Counted from the stretch's first letter, positions 43,869 to 54,482 are shown. The stretch is DNA of 64,000 nucleotides from Promethearchaeia archaeon (GCA_029856045.1 JAHQWG010000016.1:313921-377920); one strand, 5' to 3'. Made by a program: numbers and translations. Notes: generated by a model not told the origin, from the letters alone.

Positions 43869-45044
43869 TTACTGTTTTGATTTATAGCGAACTTTAACTA
43901 ATAAATCCCTTAATTCTATTTTATCGCTATCTTTTTTTATATACTTTTTCCGTGCACCTTCTTCAAGAGGTATGGTTAGAATCTTATTTCCTTGAAGTGA
44001 CACCATTTTACCAAAATCTTCTTTAATCACCTGTTTCATAGCACCTAAACCAAACCTTAATCCTAAGATTCGATCAAATGCATTGGGAGTTCCTGCTCTC
44101 ATTGTATGTCCTAACACAACACTTCTACATTCAAAATCCACACCATTTTTCTGAAATTCTTCTTTTAAATCGTCTCGCAAGTTTAATTCTTGGACTAATA
44201 TTTTACTAATTTTTAAAGATGATAATAAAGAATTGCCGTATTCATCTTTGGGTAAATTATCTATTGTTTCTTTCGTAATTGTCTTAAAATCTCTTGATAA
44301 TGATTCTTTGCTTGGATAAGCTCCTTCAGAACAAGCAATAAGATGATATTTATAGCCACTTCTTACTCTATTTTTAAGCACATCGATTAGATCCAATTCT
44401 AAATCAAAAGGAGTTTCAGGAATTAAAATAATATCTGCACCAGTTGAAATTCCACTATACATAGTTAAAAAACCAGCATCTCTTCCCATAACTTCAACAA
44501 TAAATACTCTCTGGTGGGATCTGGCAGTGGTTGTAAGATTGTCCATTACATTCGAAGCTAGTTGAACTGCACTCCAGAATCCGAATGTATAATGTGTTCC
44601 TAATAAATCATTATCAATTGTTTTAGGAACTCCAATAACTTTTGCATTGGAATATTTAAACATTGCAGCAGCAACTCCTAATGTATCATCGCCACCTATG
44701 GCAATAAGGGCATCAATATCTAAATCTTTAAATTTCGATGCCATCTCAGTTGCAATTTTTTTTGCTAATTCTTCTTTTTCCTTCTGGTTCGATATTTTAT
44801 GTATTGCTTTATAAGGATTAAATCTTGATGTATAAATTAAAGTTCCTCCTACAGTGTGTAAATCATCTAACTCAGCTATATTAAGAGGTTCTTTAATATT
44901 CTCCATAAAACCTTTCCATCCCTTTTTAATTCCAATACATTCAATTCCAGAATCAAATGCTTTCAATAGTATCCCATAAATAACTGAATTCAAACCTGGA
45001 GCGTCTCCGCCGCCTGTCAAAATCCCTACCTTTTTTATAGCCAT
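43869..45044 (-). CDS. 6-phosphofructokinase with pyrophosphate-type active site
   Basis: Phosphorylates fructose 6-phosphate. The family A fold is clear: GILTGGGDAPGLN, VGGTLIYTSR, and GRDAGFLTMYSG. Two specificity positions are informative: GGDD (D120 in place of the ATP-enzyme Gly) and PKTIDND (K141). Asp plus Lys is the combination known for PPi-dependent enzymes, so this is predicted to use pyrophosphate and to be reversible. At 391 residues it fits the longer PPi/X-group. Most euryarchaea use ADP-dependent kinases instead. Monocistronic and convergent with ZPR1. Confidence 0.92.
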   Translation of the reverse strand: MAIKKVGILTGGGDAPGLNSVIYGILLKAFDSGIECIGIKKGWKGFMENIKEPLNIAELDDLHTVGGTLIYTSRFNPYKAIHKISNQKEKEELAKKIATEMASKFKDLDIDALIAIGGDDTLGVAAAMFKYSNAKVIGVPKTIDNDLLGTHYTFGFWSAVQLASNVMDNLTTTARSHQRVFIVEVMGRDAGFLTMYSGISTGADIILIPETPFDLELDLIDVLKNRVRSGYKYHLIACSEGAYPSKESLSRDFKTITKETIDNLPKDEYGNSLLSSLKISKILVQELNLRDDLKEEFQKNGVDFECRSVVLGHTMRAGTPNAFDRILGLRFGLGAMKQVIKEDFGKMVSLQGNKILTIPLEEGARKKYIKKDSDKIELRDLLVKVRYKSKQ

Positions 45045-45127
45045 AAAATTTCACATTAAATAATTATAATTGAAATATATATTTTTATTAGAGTAATTTA
45101 AATGTAAATTTATTTTTATTTAATAAT

Positions 45128-45799
45128 ATGTATTACTTCAAAGTATCACTATTTAATACTTGGAATCCCCTAGATGTAAAAATATCATCAGACGTGAATT
45201 TAATTTCCTTGAAGTATATACTTGGAAAATTTCCAAAGATCGAAAACAAGTTTTTTGAGGATCTTGAAGAGAGTATTAAGAAAAAACCACATTATTTTTC
45301 ACAGGATTCTATTAAAAGAGTTATTGGACCAGAAAAGGAAGAATATGATATATCTAATTGGTTTTTTCTATGGGGTTTTGACTTTAAGAAACGTGGGTAT
45401 CAATTGTTAATCCAAATTGATAAAGAAGGAAAGGGCATATTAGCAGCGATTGGTCCAATGGAATTGGCATCCTTCTTCGATCGGATGAAATTGAATAGTA
45501 TATTACCAACACTATCTTTAATAAATTCACCAGATAAGATGAAATTTGTAGTTTTTTTAAAACCGAGAGGTGATTCGATTATTAAAGGATTAGAGATGGA
45601 GGGCATTGAAAAGGGAAAAATCCAGCAAATAATGGATTACTGGAAAACTTTAAAAAACATTGATGGCCAATGGTTTCCAACATTTAAACCCAGATGTCCT
45701 AGATGTGGTAATCTTATAGAAGGATTACATGGTTATGAGATTGGTTTTATTCCATTTATATGTCCTAAATGTGGATATGAGATAAAAAAAAAGAGTTAA
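45128..45799 (+). CDS. Hypothetical protein with C-terminal zinc ribbon
   Basis: A 223-residue protein not recognised as any family. The N-terminal ~185 residues are alpha/beta (YYFKVSLFNTWNPLDVKI, then GYQLLIQIDKEGKGILAAIGP and MKFVVFLKPRGDSIIKGLEMEG). The C-terminus is a zinc ribbon with CPRC and CPKC knuckles. It starts at ATG, 83 bases from the divergent phosphofructokinase gene, and converges with the glycerophosphodiesterase gene. Confidence 0.55.
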   Translation: MYYFKVSLFNTWNPLDVKISSDVNLISLKYILGKFPKIENKFFEDLEESIKKKPHYFSQDSIKRVIGPEKEEYDISNWFFLWGFDFKKRGYQLLIQIDKEGKGILAAIGPMELASFFDRMKLNSILPTLSLINSPDKMKFVVFLKPRGDSIIKGLEMEGIEKGKIQQIMDYWKTLKNIDGQWFPTFKPRCPRCGNLIEGLHGYEIGFIPFICPKCGYEIKKKS

Positions 45800-45821
45800 T
45801 ATTTTTTCAAACTCTTAAATT

Positions 45822-46556
45822 CTATTCTCTTTGAATTTTATCCCTAAATTCAAGAAGTATATCGGGATAATTAGTATAAATCGCATCCACGTTTTTACCA
45901 TTATAATTCATTTTTAAAAATCTTTTCATATAAAATTGAGTATCTACACCCCAAATATAAAAACTAAATCCAGCATTTTTGATTTGCTTAAAAAAGTTCA
46001 TTTTAGCTTGAATATTTCTGATATTGAAACCGTAGATTTTTAATTTATTCATCTTATTGAATTTTAAATCTTTTTCTTCTATAATTGGGTGTCTTTCTGA
46101 TATCGAATAAATTAATTTTGCTTCTTTCTCTATTTTTCTTATTTTAGAAAAAAGGTAAAAATAATTTCCAACTAACTCTACTTTCTCAAGTATATTATAT
46201 TCTCTGGCAAGTCTAATTATTTTAAAACCAACATTATTATCTTTTAAATCGATACTATACTTAATATTTTTACTTTTAAATATATCAAATACTTCACCTA
46301 AGGTAGGAATTTTTTTATTTTCTTCAAGGCGAATTTCTTTAATTTGTTTTAAAGTCAATTTATTTATCTCAATCTTTTTACCATCTTTTTCCACGAAATA
46401 ATCGTGAAAGAGAACTATATGTCCATCTTTAGAAAGATGAGCATCCGTTTCAATCCCATCAACCCCCATCTCAACAGCTTTTCGAAAGGAATCGATTGTA
46501 TTTTCAACTGAATAAATCCCCGCCCCTCTATGCCCCCATATAAAAGTTCGATTCAA
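45822..46556 (-). CDS. Glycerophosphodiester phosphodiesterase
   Basis: Hydrolyses glycerophosphodiesters to an alcohol and glycerol phosphate. The 244 residues have the GDPD TIM-barrel motifs: WGHRGAGIYSVENTIDSFRKA, the metal-binding GIETDAHLSKDGHIVLFHD, IPTLGEVFDIF and YSIDLKD. No signal peptide is present, so it acts in the cytoplasm. It starts at TTG 46556. The glycerol kinase gene is divergent, 155 bases away, suggesting a shared regulatory region and a common glycerol/glycerol-phosphate pathway. Confidence 0.92.
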   Translation of the reverse strand: MNRTFIWGHRGAGIYSVENTIDSFRKAVEMGVDGIETDAHLSKDGHIVLFHDYFVEKDGKKIEINKLTLKQIKEIRLEENKKIPTLGEVFDIFKSKNIKYSIDLKDNNVGFKIIRLAREYNILEKVELVGNYFYLFSKIRKIEKEAKLIYSISERHPIIEEKDLKFNKMNKLKIYGFNIRNIQAKMNFFKQIKNAGFSFYIWGVDTQFYMKRFLKMNYNGKNVDAIYTNYPDILLEFRDKIQRE

Positions 46557-46711
46557 ATATAAAACACTTAAAAAATTAATAATAGTTCCTAATTTTGAGT
46601 ATGAATGATTAAATTATTTAAAAATCTTAAATGAATCTTAAAAATTTTTTTATATTATAAGATTTATACAAATAATATTTATTAAATAACAATATTTAAG
46701 ACTCAAGAATT

Positions 46712-48262
46712 ATGTATGTCGCAGCTCTAGATTTGGGAACGTCTGGATGCCGAACAATTATTTTTGATGTTATGGGTTCCATAGTGTCAAGCTATTATGA
46801 AGAATGGGAGAGCTATTTCCCATCACCATTAATGGTTGAGCAATCGGCAGATCAATGGTATGAAAAATTAAAAATTACAATAAAAAATGCAATTGAAAAG
46901 GTTTCAATAAACCCACAGGAAATTGTAAGTATTTCAATCACCAATCAGCGTGAAACTATTGTTCCCATTGATGTAGAAGGAAATTCTTTATATAATGCAA
47001 TAGTGTGGCAAGATAGAAGAACAACAAATGAATGTGAGATAATTAAAAAAAAGGTTGGAATTGATAAAATCTATAAAATAACGGGTTTAACAATAGATCC
47101 ATATTTTTCTGCCTCAAAAATTCTATGGTTTAAGAACAAAAAACAAGAAATTTATAATAAAACACATAAATTTCTATTGGTTCATGATTATATTTTATAT
47201 AAATTAACTGGACAATTTTATACTGATTTTTCTAATGCTTCAAGAACGATGCTATTTGACATCAATACCTTAAAATGGTCAGATGAGATTGCATCCTTAC
47301 TTGGAATTGATCTTGATAAAATGCCTACACCTGTAGAAAGTGGTATTGATATAGGTGAATTAACAGCAAATGATACTAGTTTTGATAAAAAAACGCTTGT
47401 AATTACCGGAGCAGGCGATCAACAAGCAGCTGCATTAGGTGTTGGGGTAGTTGAACCTGGCCGAATTAAATGTACTACCGGGACTGGCTCTTTTATTCTT
47501 GCTTATTTAGAAGAACCTCAATTCGACCCCAAAAAGCGAGTATTGTGCAGTTGTCACGCAGTTCCAGGTTCGTGGGTTCAAGAAGCAAGTATTTTTTCAA
47601 CTGGAGCTGTTTTTCGTTGGGCTAGAGATCAAATTGGTTTTGAGGAGCGTGAAAAAACTGAATCTGGAAAAGATCCGTATGATTTAATGACAAAAATGGC
47701 AGAAGAAAGTCCCGTAGGGGCAAATGGATTGATAATGGTCCCCCACTTTGCAGGAGCAGGAGCTCCTTACTGGAATCCTTATGCTAGAGGGATTTTATTT
47801 GGATTAACATTGGGACATACACGAGCTGATATTTATCGCGCAATTATGGAAAGTGTTGCCTTTGAAGTTAAGAAAAACATTCAAATTTTTAATGAACTGA
47901 ACTTTGAATCAAAAGAATTAAGAGTTACTGGTGGTGGTTCCCGATCGAATTTATGGAATAGTATTATAGCCGATATTGTTGGAATACCAACATTTAGACC
48001 AGAATTGGAGGAGGCTACGGCTTTAGGTGCAGCAATACTAGCCGCTTCTGGCGCTGGAATTTTTCCTGATATTGCAAAAGCTGCAAATGATATTTGTAAA
48101 ATTAGTGATAAATGGTATCCGAATAAAGAAAATAATCAAATTTACGAATCAATATTTAATTTTTATAATATTTTTTATAGTAATTTGGAGAACTCCAATA
48201 TGTATCGAAAATTTTTCGATTTAAATTTATACAAAAAAAAAAAGGAAGAAAAACAAGAATAA
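46712..48262 (+). CDS. glpK: Glycerol kinase (FGGY family)
   Basis: Converts glycerol to sn-glycerol 3-phosphate. The 516 residues open with ALDLGTSGCRTIIFD (ATP phosphate site) and contain SITNQRETIVP, AIVWQDRRT, the VTGAGDQQAAALGVG segment, GTGSFILAYL and the C-terminal VTGGGSRSNLWNSIIADI with the adenosine site. ITNQRET and WQDRRT are specific to glycerol kinase within FGGY. Length is typical plus a lysine-rich tail. It is divergent from the glycerophosphodiesterase gene. Confidence 0.9.
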   Translation: MYVAALDLGTSGCRTIIFDVMGSIVSSYYEEWESYFPSPLMVEQSADQWYEKLKITIKNAIEKVSINPQEIVSISITNQRETIVPIDVEGNSLYNAIVWQDRRTTNECEIIKKKVGIDKIYKITGLTIDPYFSASKILWFKNKKQEIYNKTHKFLLVHDYILYKLTGQFYTDFSNASRTMLFDINTLKWSDEIASLLGIDLDKMPTPVESGIDIGELTANDTSFDKKTLVITGAGDQQAAALGVGVVEPGRIKCTTGTGSFILAYLEEPQFDPKKRVLCSCHAVPGSWVQEASIFSTGAVFRWARDQIGFEEREKTESGKDPYDLMTKMAEESPVGANGLIMVPHFAGAGAPYWNPYARGILFGLTLGHTRADIYRAIMESVAFEVKKNIQIFNELNFESKELRVTGGGSRSNLWNSIIADIVGIPTFRPELEEATALGAAILAASGAGIFPDIAKAANDICKISDKWYPNKENNQIYESIFNFYNIFYSNLENSNMYRKFFDLNLYKKKKEEKQE

Positions 48263-48368
48263 TGTTACTGTTTAATCAAATGATTTAATTATATGAAAAT
48301 AAATAATTTTATATAATTACTTCATTATTTTTCTGTTAGATATTTAATTAAATTTGGTTGAGATTAAA

Positions 48369-48992
48369 ATGGAAGTATCAAAAAACGAAAAATTTCAAGA
48401 ACCAGAGGAAATCGATAAATATCTAAAGCGTCAAATAACTATAGGAAAAATTTTTTTCGTATTTCTAACAATATCAATAATTATATGCATTGGTGGTGCG
48501 GTATATACTTTAGCAGATATATTTATACCAACTGGAAAACTGGAAGAATTCCTAGCATTAGGATTTGGGCTGCAAATTGCTGTTTTAGGCAGTTTATTTG
48601 CCGGTTTGTTTTTTTTATTAGTAGCTTTTTATGCATTATATAAAAAGGGCAATAAAAAAATTCTAAAAATTTTATTTAAAGAAAAAAAGCAGATTTTAGA
48701 CAAATATCGAGGAAAAGTGGGTGTAAAAGTAATTGTATTTGGTGTTTTAATAAGTATTTGTTTTGTTATAGTTGGTATCCTTTATAGTCTTCTTGAGGTC
48801 CTTCTTCTTAGTGGAGGTGAATTCCAAGGTTTAATAGCCTTTTTAGACTCGCTTACTGGAGGACAACGAATTTTATTAATTGGATTAGTATCTTTGTCAT
48901 TGATTGTACTTATTATACTATTTAAATACTTTATTGACCATGGTTATTATCTTATTCTTAAGTTATTATACAATATCGAAGAGACTGAATAA
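48369..48992 (+). CDS. Four-helix membrane protein of unknown function
   Basis: About 207 residues from ATG 48369 (an in-frame TTG at 48354 lies within a Shine-Dalgarno-like GGTTGAGA). Four hydrophobic segments are evident: ~27-50, ~65-90, ~115-140 and ~163-185, arranged as two similar pairs separated by a basic cytoplasmic loop rich in lysine. The two halves may be an internal duplication. No transport or catalytic motif is recognised. It stands between glycerol kinase and HerA. Confidence 0.6.
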   Translation: MEVSKNEKFQEPEEIDKYLKRQITIGKIFFVFLTISIIICIGGAVYTLADIFIPTGKLEEFLALGFGLQIAVLGSLFAGLFFLLVAFYALYKKGNKKILKILFKEKKQILDKYRGKVGVKVIVFGVLISICFVIVGILYSLLEVLLLSGGEFQGLIAFLDSLTGGQRILLIGLVSLSLIVLIILFKYFIDHGYYLILKLLYNIEETE

Positions 48993-49108
48993 AATATTAA
49001 AGATTTTTTTTAATTATTTTTTTATTCTCTTAAAAACTTTCACACTATTGTTATTTAAATAAATCTCATTGTACTATATTTTTAAAAAAAGAGATTTAAA
49101 GATCTAAC

Positions 49109-50641
49109 TTGTCAAATAAAATTGGAACAGTATTTTCTATACCCCAGATGGATGTACCAAATGTGTCAAATTACGCTTTTGTTTTATCTAAGGGTAAGCA
49201 AAAATCTGTTGTTAAAAAGGGTTTATTTTGTATAACTCAAACTGCTGAGGGGTGGCTAATCGGAGTTGTTGAAAAAATAATTTTAGAAAATGAGTATTTT
49301 TCTAATGTTCAAACTGTAAAAGATTATAATGAAAATAATCCAAATGTTATTAAAGGAATGTTTCCATCTGAAAATTTTGAATATGGAATTGCTATTAATA
49401 AGTGTTTGGGAATAATATCCTTTAAAGATGAAACAAAAACAAAAATATCTAGTATTAAACGGATGTTGTTTCCTGCTAAACCAGGAGCTGAAGTTTATCT
49501 ATGTAGTAAAGAAATTCTGAGTGAGTTCTTGGGATTCAACAATCAAAATGGTTTAAATTTAGGTAGCGTAAAAATTGCGAATTTTGATACAAAAATCGAC
49601 ATCAATAGACTTTTGAATAAACATTTTGCAACTTTAGCAATTTCGGGAGCAGGTAAAAGTTATTTAACCTCTGTTCTGTTAGAAGAGTTGCTTTTAAGGG
49701 ATAAAGAGAGCGGGGTTCCAGCAATTATTTTAATTGACGTCCATGGTGAATATGTTTATTTTCATAATATTAAGAAATTCAAAAATCGAGTAAACATTCA
49801 AGATTCTTCTTATTTTCAGATTTCTGTGCCAAAATTATTTGCTAAATCTTTTAAAAAGTATCAAGAAAATATTTCAGCTGCTCAAGTAAGAGAATTAAAT
49901 AAAATTTTAACAAAAATTAGAAATCAAAAACAAAGCAAATCATATACAATCAAAGACATTATTGATAATATTGAAAATGATGATGAGATTAATAAAAGCA
50001 CTCAACAAGCCTTAATTGGATGGTTAGATGAATTAGATTACCTACGACTCTTTGGCTCCCAAGAGAATCCTCCAATTGAGCATCTATTAAAAACTGGAAA
50101 TTTAACAATCTTCAATTTACAATCTGAGACCTCTATTCGCAAAAAACAGATTATAGTTGATTACATTGCGAGCCAACTCTTTTATTTCCGAAAGAAAAAC
50201 AAAATTCCTCCTTTTCTGCTAATTATAGAAGAATCTCATCAATTTTGTCCTGAAGCGGCACAATCAAAGGCAATATCTAAATGGATAATTGAAACAATCG
50301 CTCGAGAAGGAAGGAAATTTATGGCGTGTTTGAATTTGATCTCCCAGCGTCCAAAACGATTGAGTTCTACTGCTTTATCCCAATGTAATTCTAAATTAAT
50401 ATTGAAAATCTCTAACCCTTATGATTTAAAACATATTCAGGAATCAGATGAATCCATTACAAAATCATATACTGAAATGATTTCCAGCTTAGCAGTGGGA
50501 GAATTATTGATTGTTGGAAATGCAGTAAATTATCCTACATTTATTGAAGTACGCCAACGTATTAGCGATCCAACCAAATCACACTCATTAATAGAAATGT
50601 CTAGTCACTGGTGGAATCTTCATGAGAAGGAGAAAAATTAA
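49109..50641 (+). CDS. herA: HerA-family hexameric DNA helicase/ATPase
   Basis: HerA pumps DNA during end resection with NurA and Mre11-Rad50. A HAS-barrel precedes the ATPase core. Walker A is SGAGKS (179-184), a VDVHGEYVYF-like segment follows, and Walker B is FLLIIEESHQF with the catalytic glutamate. Later REGRKFMACLNLISQRPKRLSSTALSQCNSKLILKI matches the HerA/FtsK motor. At 510 residues it is normal. TTG start. NurA, Mre11 and Rad50 are not nearby. The convergent neighbour stops one base away. Confidence 0.88.
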   Translation: MSNKIGTVFSIPQMDVPNVSNYAFVLSKGKQKSVVKKGLFCITQTAEGWLIGVVEKIILENEYFSNVQTVKDYNENNPNVIKGMFPSENFEYGIAINKCLGIISFKDETKTKISSIKRMLFPAKPGAEVYLCSKEILSEFLGFNNQNGLNLGSVKIANFDTKIDINRLLNKHFATLAISGAGKSYLTSVLLEELLLRDKESGVPAIILIDVHGEYVYFHNIKKFKNRVNIQDSSYFQISVPKLFAKSFKKYQENISAAQVRELNKILTKIRNQKQSKSYTIKDIIDNIENDDEINKSTQQALIGWLDELDYLRLFGSQENPPIEHLLKTGNLTIFNLQSETSIRKKQIIVDYIASQLFYFRKKNKIPPFLLIIEESHQFCPEAAQSKAISKWIIETIAREGRKFMACLNLISQRPKRLSSTALSQCNSKLILKISNPYDLKHIQESDESITKSYTEMISSLAVGELLIVGNAVNYPTFIEVRQRISDPTKSHSLIEMSSHWWNLHEKEKN

Positions 50642-50914
50642 TTAAAACATATTTTCTAACACTTCTTTATTTAATACATTATTGTTTTTCTGTAACGTAA
50701 TCATTCTTTTCGTTTTTGATACTTTCTGTAGATATATTACTCCCATCGTTTCTAACTTCAATAAATATTCATTCAGAATGACCATATTTAAATATGAATA
50801 ACTTTTTTTTAACAACTCTAAAAGCCTTTGATCCATAATTTCTCCTTTTTGAGATACAATAATGTCGATTATCTCATTGATTACTGGTTTAGCGCTCCAA
50901 ATTCCTGATTTCAT
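50642..50914 (-). CDS. Small winged-helix protein
   Basis: A 90-residue protein with a likely winged helix: helices VINEIIDIIVSQKG, QRLLELLKKSYSYLNMVILNEYLLKLETMGVI, then a wing YLQKVSKTKRMITL. Such short proteins are common archaeal DNA- or protein-binding factors. It starts at ATG and is tail-to-tail with herA without spacer, and upstream of nothing on its strand except the Cdc48 gene in the same direction after a 76-base gap. Function unknown. Confidence 0.55.
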   Translation of the reverse strand: MKSGIWSAKPVINEIIDIIVSQKGEIMDQRLLELLKKSYSYLNMVILNEYLLKLETMGVIYLQKVSKTKRMITLQKNNNVLNKEVLENMF

Positions 50915-50990
50915 TTTTATATATCACACTTTTTAAAATATCTTTTTAATTAATTATTATAAATTTTTATAAAAAATATCTATTTGGAAA

Positions 50991-53255
50991 TTAAACAAAA
51001 AATTGCTCTTCCGGCTTTTTACCAATGCTACCTCTTCTTAGAATCTTCTCAAATTCTTGGTAAAATTTAACGATCTCATCCGTAATTGTAGGATGTATGG
51101 ATTCTAATGCTTCTTTGAAATGATCCTTGGATACTTTTCTTTTATTAATATTTTCTCTAAGTGCAACCATTGCTGCTTCTCTGCAAAAGGATTCTATATC
51201 TGCACCTGTAAAATTATTGGTTATTTCTAATAATTCATCAATTTTAACATCAGACGCAAGAGGAATATCTTTGAGAAAAATTTTAAATATTAATCTTCTA
51301 TCTTCTTTTGTTGGTGCTGGAATAAATAATAATCTATCAATTCTCCCAGGACGAATTAAGGCTGGATCTAGGATATCTGGCCTGTTTGTTGCAGCAATTA
51401 CAATAATATCTTGCATTTGTTCTAATCCGTCTAATTCAGTTAGAAATTGAGAAATAACACGTTCAGTGACTCCTGAATCTCCATAATGTCCACCCCGTCG
51501 AGGGGCGATTGAATCTAATTCATCGAAAAATATGATACATGGTGAAGCTAATTTGGCTTTTCTAAAGATTTCCCTTATCGCTTTCTCACTTTCTCCAACC
51601 CATTTGGATAATAATTCCGGTCCCTTAATAGAAATAAAATTGGCTTTAGTTTCAGTAGCTACTGCTCTTGCTAAAAGAGTTTTTCCACAACCTGGGGGTC
51701 CAAATAATAATATGCCACGGGGTGGCTTAATACCCATTCTCTCAAAAACTTTTGGGTTAGATAATGGCCAATCTATAGATTCTATTAATCGTTGTTTTAC
51801 ATTATCTAAACCACCAACTTCATCCCACTTAACTCGTGGTACTTCAATGAATACCTCTCTAATTCCTGAAGGTGTGACCTCTTTTAAAGCACTATTAAAA
51901 TCTTCTTCAATCACTTCTATTTGTTCTAGTAATTCTGGGTCAATTTCTTCAGATTCTAAATCTATATGAGGTAAATATCTTCGCAATGCTGCCATTGCCG
52001 CTTCACGACATACTGCAGATACATCAGCTCCTACAAATCCATGAGTATTTCTAGATAATTCTTTTAAATTGACTCCTTTTGCAAGTGGCATATTTCTTGT
52101 ATGTATTAAAAATATTTCATAACGTCCTTTCTCATCAGGGACTTTAATCTCAATTTCTCTATCAAATCGTCCTGGTCTTCTTAAAGCAGGATCTAAACTA
52201 TTGGGGCGATTTGTAGCCCCAATGACAATTACTTTACCTCTAGCATGTAATCCATCCATTAAAGCTAACATTTGAGCAACAACTCTTCGTTCTACTTCAC
52301 CTGTAACTGTCTCTCTTTTTGGAGCTATTGCATCAATCTCATCAATAAATATAATCCCGGGAGCTTTTTCTTCCGCTTCTTGAAATAGTTTTCGTAATCT
52401 TTTCTCAGATTCACCATAAAATTTACTCATAATTTCAGGTCCATTAATTGATATAAAATGTGCTTCACTTTCATTGGCTACTGCTTTCGCCAATAATGTC
52501 TTCCCACAACCGGGAGGACCACGAAGTAATACACCTTTTGGTGGATCAATCCCTAATCTTTTAAATAATGATGGATGTCGAAGAGGTAGTTCAACCATTT
52601 CTCTCACACGGGTAATTTCTTTATCTAAACCACCAACATCTTCATAAGTTACGTAAGAAACCCCCATTTTTTCCTCTTCGCTAATTTTTTCGCTTATATG
52701 AAGAATCGTCTGCTCATTATTTATGATACAGATTCCTTTAGGATTTGTTCGAATTACTTTAAAGGTAATTTCTCTCGAAATTCCAATTGAGATAAAAATA
52801 GTATCGTTAATGTTAATTGGATAATTATCTAATTTCCTCTTGACAAAACTTTCAAATCGTGGATTTGATCTGATCTTAACTTCGCTAGGAGCTAAAATTA
52901 CATTTTTCGCAATTTTAATATTCACTTTTCGTAGCTCAACTACATCATCAATACTTGCTCCAGTGTTTTTACGAAGCCTTGAGTCAATCCTAACTATATT
53001 CAGACCTGAATCTTGAGGATAACTTGGCCATGCTATGCCTGCACTTTCTGTTTTACCTTTAATTGCAACAACATCACCTGTTTTAATATTCAACCGTTCC
53101 ATAACTTCATGGTCAATTCTTATAATGTTTCTTCCGATATCACGCTTTTTGGCTTTTTGAATTCTCAAATGTACTTTTCCATAAGATTCCTCAATCTCTT
53201 CTTCTTCCTCCTCTTCCTCATCCTCCTCAAAATCATCGTCTTTAGATTCATCCAT
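50991..53255 (-). CDS. Cdc48/VCP-type double AAA+ ATPase
   Basis: Unfoldase hexamer of the CDC48/VAT family, often feeding the proteasome. After an N-terminal acidic stretch (residues ~5-20), the N-domain (double-psi barrel, [20 protein letters not shown]) is followed by D1 with GPPGCGKT and [12 protein letters not shown], and D2 with GPPGCGKT and [14 protein letters not shown]. Both arginine-finger regions are present ([28 protein letters not shown]). The ATG at 53255 is chosen; upstream in-frame residues are untypical. The C-terminus ends in a short hydrophobic tail EEQFFV, similar in nature to the HbYX-like ends that dock on proteasomes, though not exact. Confidence 0.95.
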   Translation of the reverse strand: MDESKDDDFEEDEEEEEEEEIEESYGKVHLRIQKAKKRDIGRNIIRIDHEVMERLNIKTGDVVAIKGKTESAGIAWPSYPQDSGLNIVRIDSRLRKNTGASIDDVVELRKVNIKIAKNVILAPSEVKIRSNPRFESFVKRKLDNYPININDTIFISIGISREITFKVIRTNPKGICIINNEQTILHISEKISEEEKMGVSYVTYEDVGGLDKEITRVREMVELPLRHPSLFKRLGIDPPKGVLLRGPPGCGKTLLAKAVANESEAHFISINGPEIMSKFYGESEKRLRKLFQEAEEKAPGIIFIDEIDAIAPKRETVTGEVERRVVAQMLALMDGLHARGKVIVIGATNRPNSLDPALRRPGRFDREIEIKVPDEKGRYEIFLIHTRNMPLAKGVNLKELSRNTHGFVGADVSAVCREAAMAALRRYLPHIDLESEEIDPELLEQIEVIEEDFNSALKEVTPSGIREVFIEVPRVKWDEVGGLDNVKQRLIESIDWPLSNPKVFERMGIKPPRGILLFGPPGCGKTLLARAVATETKANFISIKGPELLSKWVGESEKAIREIFRKAKLASPCIIFFDELDSIAPRRGGHYGDSGVTERVISQFLTELDGLEQMQDIIVIAATNRPDILDPALIRPGRIDRLLFIPAPTKEDRRLIFKIFLKDIPLASDVKIDELLEITNNFTGADIESFCREAAMVALRENINKRKVSKDHFKEALESIHPTITDEIVKFYQEFEKILRRGSIGKKPEEQFFV

Positions 53256-53357
53256 AATTTTCAGTCCCTTTCTTTTTAAAAATCTTAATTTGTTTCTCCT
53301 TAAAAATAAAGAAATTAACAAATACTAAAAGTTTTTTGATTTATTAAATACATATGT

Positions 53358-54407
53358 TCATTTAAAAAATTGTTCTAAAGATGTTTGCTTTTTTGCAGAT
53401 TCTATTTTTTTTAATCTTTCAAGGGCATTTTTAACCCGAGATTCTGAAAAATTGTGTTTATTAATTAAAAAATCTTCAATTTTATCAAAATTTGGTTTTC
53501 CTTTATCTAATGATTGATAATTCTCCTCAATTGAGGGATTTAGAAATAAATCCTTAACCTTTTCAATTAAATCGAGATCTAGTTCTATTATTTGACCCCT
53601 AATTTTTACTTTTTTTGCTACTATCTCTTCTATCGAATTATGTTTTTTTATTAAACTATAAGCCGTTTTTTCACCAATTCCTGTTACTCCCTCGTAAAAA
53701 TCAGTTCCAATTAAAATCCCCATCTCAATAAGCTGCTCTCTTTTAATATTTAAATTTTCTAATAGTTTGGACAATAATATCCATTCAATATCCAAATTTA
53801 CTGATGTTTCTCTTACCTTCCTTGATCTAGTAACTGCAAAATTCCTAAGTAATCTTTTAGCTCCAAATAACAATGTGTCATAATCTTGAGAAGCAGATGC
53901 CCATACATCTCCATTATTTACCATATAAGCAATTTGCGCCTCGCCCTCTGAAGGAGCTTGAACAACTGGAACACCTAAATAATTAAGAAGAATTTTACTA
54001 TCCTCAATCATCTTTTCATCTAATTTGGATGTAGCTTGTGCAAATTTTCTCGCTTCTACTAAATCTCCCTTTAATTGTGCTTCTTCCATTCTTCCTTTTG
54101 CTTCTAATTTTCTCTCTTTTCTCTCTCTTATAATTTCCAACTTTAAATTTGAAGGTTTTCCATCAAAAACATAAATTGGGTGAATATTTGCTTCAAGAAA
54201 ATTAATTGTTCTATAAAATAACCCAGATAAATGTGAAGTAATATTTCCTTGATAATCCTTTAAGGGAGTACCATCTTGCTGCCTAATTATAGCAAGGAAC
54301 TGGTATAAAGTATTGAAAGCATCAATCGCAATCTTCTTATTGAATAAATTCTCAAAAGTGATAATTCTTTTTGCTTCCCTTACTAGCTCACTTATTTTAA
54401 CTCCCAT
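53358..54407 (-). CDS. fen: Flap endonuclease 1
   Basis: Structure-specific nuclease that removes 5' flaps in Okazaki-fragment maturation and repair. The XPG N region has KKIAIDAFNTLYQFL and the XPG I region has APSEGEAQIAYM and SQDYDTLLFGAKRLLRN, carrying the metal-binding acids; the helix-hairpin-helix is GTDFYEGVTGIGEKTAYSLI. The C-terminus KKQTSLEQFF is a textbook PCNA-interacting PIP box (QxxLxxFF). 349 residues, ATG start. Confidence 0.96.
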   Translation of the reverse strand: MGVKISELVREAKRIITFENLFNKKIAIDAFNTLYQFLAIIRQQDGTPLKDYQGNITSHLSGLFYRTINFLEANIHPIYVFDGKPSNLKLEIIRERKERKLEAKGRMEEAQLKGDLVEARKFAQATSKLDEKMIEDSKILLNYLGVPVVQAPSEGEAQIAYMVNNGDVWASASQDYDTLLFGAKRLLRNFAVTRSRKVRETSVNLDIEWILLSKLLENLNIKREQLIEMGILIGTDFYEGVTGIGEKTAYSLIKKHNSIEEIVAKKVKIRGQIIELDLDLIEKVKDLFLNPSIEENYQSLDKGKPNFDKIEDFLINKHNFSESRVKNALERLKKIESAKKQTSLEQFFK

Positions 54408-54482
54408 ATAACAATCGTCCAGTTAAAATCTTATTCAAACAATTATCAAATGTAATAATCTATTTGAACCTTTTAAATCACA

